From the NCBI GenBank assembly GCA_016710465.1, contig JADJVS010000016.1, positions 868,001 to 932,000 on the forward strand: a stretch of 64,000 nucleotides of DNA, read 5' to 3'. The notes below the pieces were generated by a model. It was not told the origin of the DNA and did no database searches. It saw nothing but the letters and a program-made list of their open reading frames with translations. Shown here one piece after another: positions 61,211 through 64,000 of this stretch (position 1 is its first letter; each line of letters starts with the position of its first letter). The translations under genes and the position numbers were made by a program. Source of the stretch: Sulfuritalea sp. Lineage in GTDB: Bacteria > Pseudomonadota > Gammaproteobacteria > Burkholderiales > Rhodocyclaceae.

Positions 61211-62746
61211 ATGAACCTGCTCCGCGCCCTGGCGACCGTCAGCGGCATGACCCTGCTGTCACGCGTCCTGGGCTTCGTGCGCGATTTTGTCATCGCCCGC
61301 GTGTTCGGCGCGGGAATGATGACCGACGCCTTTTTTGTCGCCTTCCGCCTGCCCAACCTGTTGCGCCGGCTGTTTGCCGAAGGCGCATTCTCGCAGGCTT
61401 TCGTTCCGGTGCTGGCGGAGTACCGCAACCGCAAGGGTGAAGCCGAGACCCGGACTCTGGTCGACCGCGTCAGCAGCGTGCTGTTCCTGATCCTGATCGG
61501 TGTCAGCGCCATGGGCATGGCCGGCGCGCCGCTGCTGATCGCGGTCACGGCGCCCGGCTTTGCCGCGGACGCGGACAAGTTCGCATTGACCGTCGAAATG
61601 ACCCGGGTGACCTTTCCCTACATCCTCTTCATGTCCCTGGTGGCAGTGGCGGCCGGCGTGCTCAATACCTGGAGTCGCTTCGCCCTGCCCGCCTTCACGC
61701 CGGTGTTGCTCAACCTCGCCTTCATTGGCATGGCACTGTTTGCCGCACCCTGGTTCGATCCGCCGATCATGGCGCTGGCCTGGGCGGTGTTTCTCGGCGG
61801 CGCACTGCAACTCGCAATCCAGCTTCCGGCCCTGGCCAGGATCGGCATGCTGCCGCGCTTCGACCCGGCATGGCGCGACGAGGGCGTGCAACGCATCCTC
61901 ACGCTGATGGCACCCGCCGTGCTCGGCGTTTCAGTCGCGCAGATCAGTCTGCTGATCAACACCGTGTTCGCCTCGTTTCTAGTCAGCGGCAGCGTCTCCT
62001 GGCTGTACTACGCGGACCGCCTGATGGAATTTCCTGCCGGTCTGCTCGGCGCGGCACTGGGGACGATTCTGTTGCCCAGCCTGGCCAAAACGCATTCCAG
62101 CGGCAATCGCGAAGAGTTCTCGGCGCTGCTCGACTGGGGTTTGCGGCTGACCCTGATGCTCACCCTACCGGCCGCGCTGGCGCTGGCATTGCTGGCGGTG
62201 CCGCTGCTATCGACTCTGTTCCAGTACGGTGCGTTCACCGCCAATGACGTGCTGCAAACGCGCGACGCGCTGGTGGCATATTCGGTTGGACTCGCCGGCC
62301 TGATCCTGGTAAAGGTGCTGGCCCCCGGCTTCTACGCACGGCAGGACATCCGCACTCCGGTGAAGATCGCGATCTTCACGCTACTGCTGACGCAGGCTAT
62401 GAACCTGGCCTTCATCGGCTGGCTCAAACACGCGGGACTGGCGCTGTCGATCGGGCTCGCCTCCTGCGTCAATGCCTTCTTGCTCTGGCGCGGCTTGCGC
62501 CGCAGCGAGACCTACGTTCCGCAAGCGGGCTGGAGTGGCTTCGCGCTACGGCTGCTGGCCGCCCTGCTGGTGCTCGGCAGTGTGCTGTGGTTCGGTGCCG
62601 GCAAGGATGCCTCCTGGCTGGCCATGGGCGGTGCGCAACGGGTACTGCAACTCGGAATCGTGGTCATCGGTGGCATCCTTGCCTACTTCGCCACGCTTTG
62701 GCTGCTGGGATTCCGTGTGCTCGATTTCCGGCGACGCGCGGCCTGA
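61211..62746 (+). CDS. murJ: Lipid II flippase MurJ
   Basis: 511 residues with 14 hydrophobic segments. MNLLRALATVSGMTLLSRVL, GFVRDFVIARVFGAGMMTDA and FFVAFRLPNLLRRLFAEGAF are the MurJ/MviN signature, with the conserved Arg residues of the central cavity. SQAFVPVLAEY and FYARQDIRTPVKIAIF follow. Flips lipid II across the inner membrane for peptidoglycan synthesis. Convergent with the gamma-glutamyltransferase gene, with adjoining stop codons. Confidence 0.97.
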   Translation: MNLLRALATVSGMTLLSRVLGFVRDFVIARVFGAGMMTDAFFVAFRLPNLLRRLFAEGAFSQAFVPVLAEYRNRKGEAETRTLVDRVSSVLFLILIGVSAMGMAGAPLLIAVTAPGFAADADKFALTVEMTRVTFPYILFMSLVAVAAGVLNTWSRFALPAFTPVLLNLAFIGMALFAAPWFDPPIMALAWAVFLGGALQLAIQLPALARIGMLPRFDPAWRDEGVQRILTLMAPAVLGVSVAQISLLINTVFASFLVSGSVSWLYYADRLMEFPAGLLGAALGTILLPSLAKTHSSGNREEFSALLDWGLRLTLMLTLPAALALALLAVPLLSTLFQYGAFTANDVLQTRDALVAYSVGLAGLILVKVLAPGFYARQDIRTPVKIAIFTLLLTQAMNLAFIGWLKHAGLALSIGLASCVNAFLLWRGLRRSETYVPQAGWSGFALRLLAALLVLGSVLWFGAGKDASWLAMGGAQRVLQLGIVVIGGILAYFATLWLLGFRVLDFRRRAA

Positions 62747-64000
62747 TCATTCCCCCCGCGCCGAGCCCTCTCGGCGCGGATCGGCGGCACCGACCCACCG
62801 CCCCTCGCGGCGCAGGATCAGGTGCAGGCCGCTGGTCATGTCCAGCATCTGGACGGCGTGGCCACGGCGTTCCAGTTCCCGCGCCAGCCCCGGCGCCACC
62901 CTGCCTTTCTCGAGCTCCGTTGCGCCATTCCGGTTGCCGACGTGGCCGAGGGACAACGCCGCGGCTGGCTCCATGCCGTGGTCAAGCACGGCCACCAGGG
63001 TTCGCGCGACATAATTGATGATGCGACTGCCGCCGGGCGAACCAAGCACGGCATGCAAGCTGCCCTCGTCATCGAATACCAGGGTCGGCGACATCGACGA
63101 CATTGGCCGCTTTCCCGGTTCGGCACGGTTGGCCACCGTCTTGCCGGCAGGCGAAGGATTCAATGAAAAGTCGGTGAGCTGGTTATTGAGCAGGAAACCA
63201 TCGACCTGGATACGGCTGCCAAACGCGGATTCGATCGAACTGGTCAGCGCTACCGCATTGCCCTCGGCATCAACGACGGACAGGTGCGTGGTGGCCGGCA
63301 GTTCAGGCGAGTCACCGTCGGCTAGCGTGCCAATTGAAGCCAATTCGCCCGGTTGTGCTGCATCCATCGCCTTTTCCGGGTCCAGCAGACGCGCTCGCTG
63401 TTGCAGGTAGGCCGGAGCCAGCAGTTCACGCTGTGGCACGGTAACGAAATCAGGATCGGCAATGTAGCGCGAACGGTCGGCATAGGCCAGGCGACCGGCT
63501 TCAGCGAAGTCATGGATGGCCTCGGGACGTTCCGGATCTGCCGATGCCCGACCGCTCGCTTCGAGAATGTCTAGTATCTGCAATACGGCAATTCCACCCG
63601 AGGATGGCGGAGGCATGCCACAGATACGCCAGCGCCGGTACGGGGCACAGACAACCTCTCGCTCGCGCGGCCGATAGTCGGCCAGTTCGTCGAGGCCGAG
63701 GCGGCCACCACGCACTTCAACCGCCGCGGCAATGCGCCCCGCCATCTCGCCGCGACTCAGGGTGACGCTGCCCTCGGCCGCGATCCGGCGCAGCGTTGCC
63801 GCCAGTTCGGGATTGGCCAGCAGGCTACCAACCGCCCTGGGTTTGCCGTTGCTCTCGTAATACAGCGCGAATGCCTTCGCGTCCTTCCGCAGCAGCGGAT
63901 CGTCGCGCAACAGCAGATGCAGTCGCGGGGAGATTGGGAAGCCTTTTTCCGCGAGCCTGATCGCCGACGACAGCAGGTGCTGCCAAGCGATCTTGCCGTG
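62747..64000 (-). CDS. ggt: Gamma-glutamyltransferase (5' end outside window)
   Basis: 418 codons in frame to the right edge; the start lies beyond 64000. Markers: MPPPSSGGIAVLQILDILEA, the autoprocessing/catalytic Thr in TTHLSVVDAEGNAVALTSSI near 63280, FLLNNQLTDFSLNP and MSSMSPTLVFDDEGSLHAVL with GSPGGSRIINYV. Splits gamma-glutamyl bonds such as in glutathione after self-cleavage at the Thr. Most of the large subunit and all of the small subunit are here; signal peptide not visible. C-terminal residues RREGSARGE are encoded by the hairpin at 62756-62779. Confidence 0.93.
   Translation of the reverse strand, partial: HGKIAWQHLLSSAIRLAEKGFPISPRLHLLLRDDPLLRKDAKAFALYYESNGKPRAVGSLLANPELAATLRRIAAEGSVTLSRGEMAGRIAAAVEVRGGRLGLDELADYRPREREVVCAPYRRWRICGMPPPSSGGIAVLQILDILEASGRASADPERPEAIHDFAEAGRLAYADRSRYIADPDFVTVPQRELLAPAYLQQRARLLDPEKAMDAAQPGELASIGTLADGDSPELPATTHLSVVDAEGNAVALTSSIESAFGSRIQVDGFLLNNQLTDFSLNPSPAGKTVANRAEPGKRPMSSMSPTLVFDDEGSLHAVLGSPGGSRIINYVARTLVAVLDHGMEPAAALSLGHVGNRNGATELEKGRVAPGLARELERRGHAVQMLDMTSGLHLILRREGRWVGAADPRREGSARGE
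62756..62779 (+). promoter_or_regulatory. Perfect 10-bp GC stem-loop just after murJ
   Basis: CCGCGCCGAG-CCCT-CTCGGCGCGG, 9 bp after the murJ stop and inside the last codons of ggt. No T-run, so more likely an mRNA 3'-end stabiliser or Rho-associated site than an intrinsic terminator. Confidence 0.6.

Overview
The window looks like chromosome of a GC-rich betaproteobacterium, most likely Rhodocyclales. The grounds are high GC, a house-keeping block typical of that group (argD-argF-argG, rpsT, murJ, yajQ, ppnP, a DUF2788-type small membrane protein, a CobD/CbiB-like protein beside a Nudix hydrolase) and a large acyl-CoA catabolic operon behind a branched-chain-type ABC transporter. No tRNA, rRNA, CRISPR array or intact insertion sequence was seen.

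Region 1 (1-17887): a type I secretion locus read leftward. It holds hlyB (ABC exporter), hlyD (adaptor), a signal-peptide protein of unknown function, and one giant RTX gene that starts at 12534 and runs off the left edge (at least 4178 codons, open throughout). The RTX protein starts with a class-3-lipase-like domain (GHSLGG), followed by EF-hand-like calcium loops, RTX nonapeptide blocks, Ig/cadherin-like repeats, about ten 139-residue units and more RTX sequence. A hicAB toxin-antitoxin pair with its own promoter/operator sits on the opposite strand between hlyB and hlyD. All long plus-strand frames over 1-12534 are antisense shadows.

Region 2 (17888-30073): about 1 kb with no convincing gene; a YejBEF-type peptide/microcin-class ABC importer without a binding protein, preceded by a YdjM-like membrane hydrolase; a class III cyclase fused to an FHA domain; an ornithine-cyclodeaminase-like enzyme; a UPF0178 protein; an S4-domain protein translationally coupled to an RbgA/YlqF-type GTPase; and several uncharacterised proteins.

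Region 3 (30074-45808): a 14-gene co-directional unit behind a good sigma70 promoter. It encodes livKHMGF-type uptake, then a FadJ-like hydratase/dehydrogenase, thiolase, SDR, PaaI-type thioesterase, zinc-less MDR reductase, an APH-like acyl-CoA kinase, an ACAD10/11-like dehydrogenase, an acyl-CoA ligase and a glutathione transferase. The adjacent kinase and ACAD11-like genes suggest breakdown of 4-hydroxy (gamma-hydroxy) acids through a phosphorylated acyl-CoA, followed by beta-oxidation. A poly-G/poly-C tract at 37517-37606 interrupts the operon and may be an assembly artefact.

Region 4 (46041-51581): a LysR/MFS divergent pair, an HxlR-controlled SDR and old-yellow-enzyme pair, and a broken vapC remnant.

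Region 5 (51582-64000): house-keeping genes: a thiolase, the CbiB-like protein, Nudix hydrolase, glutamine amidotransferase, yajQ, ppnP, arginine biosynthesis, an orphan ParA-like ATPase, rpsT, murJ and a gamma-glutamyltransferase truncated by the right edge. A ~30-bp dispersed repeat occurs five times, once inside a coding sequence.
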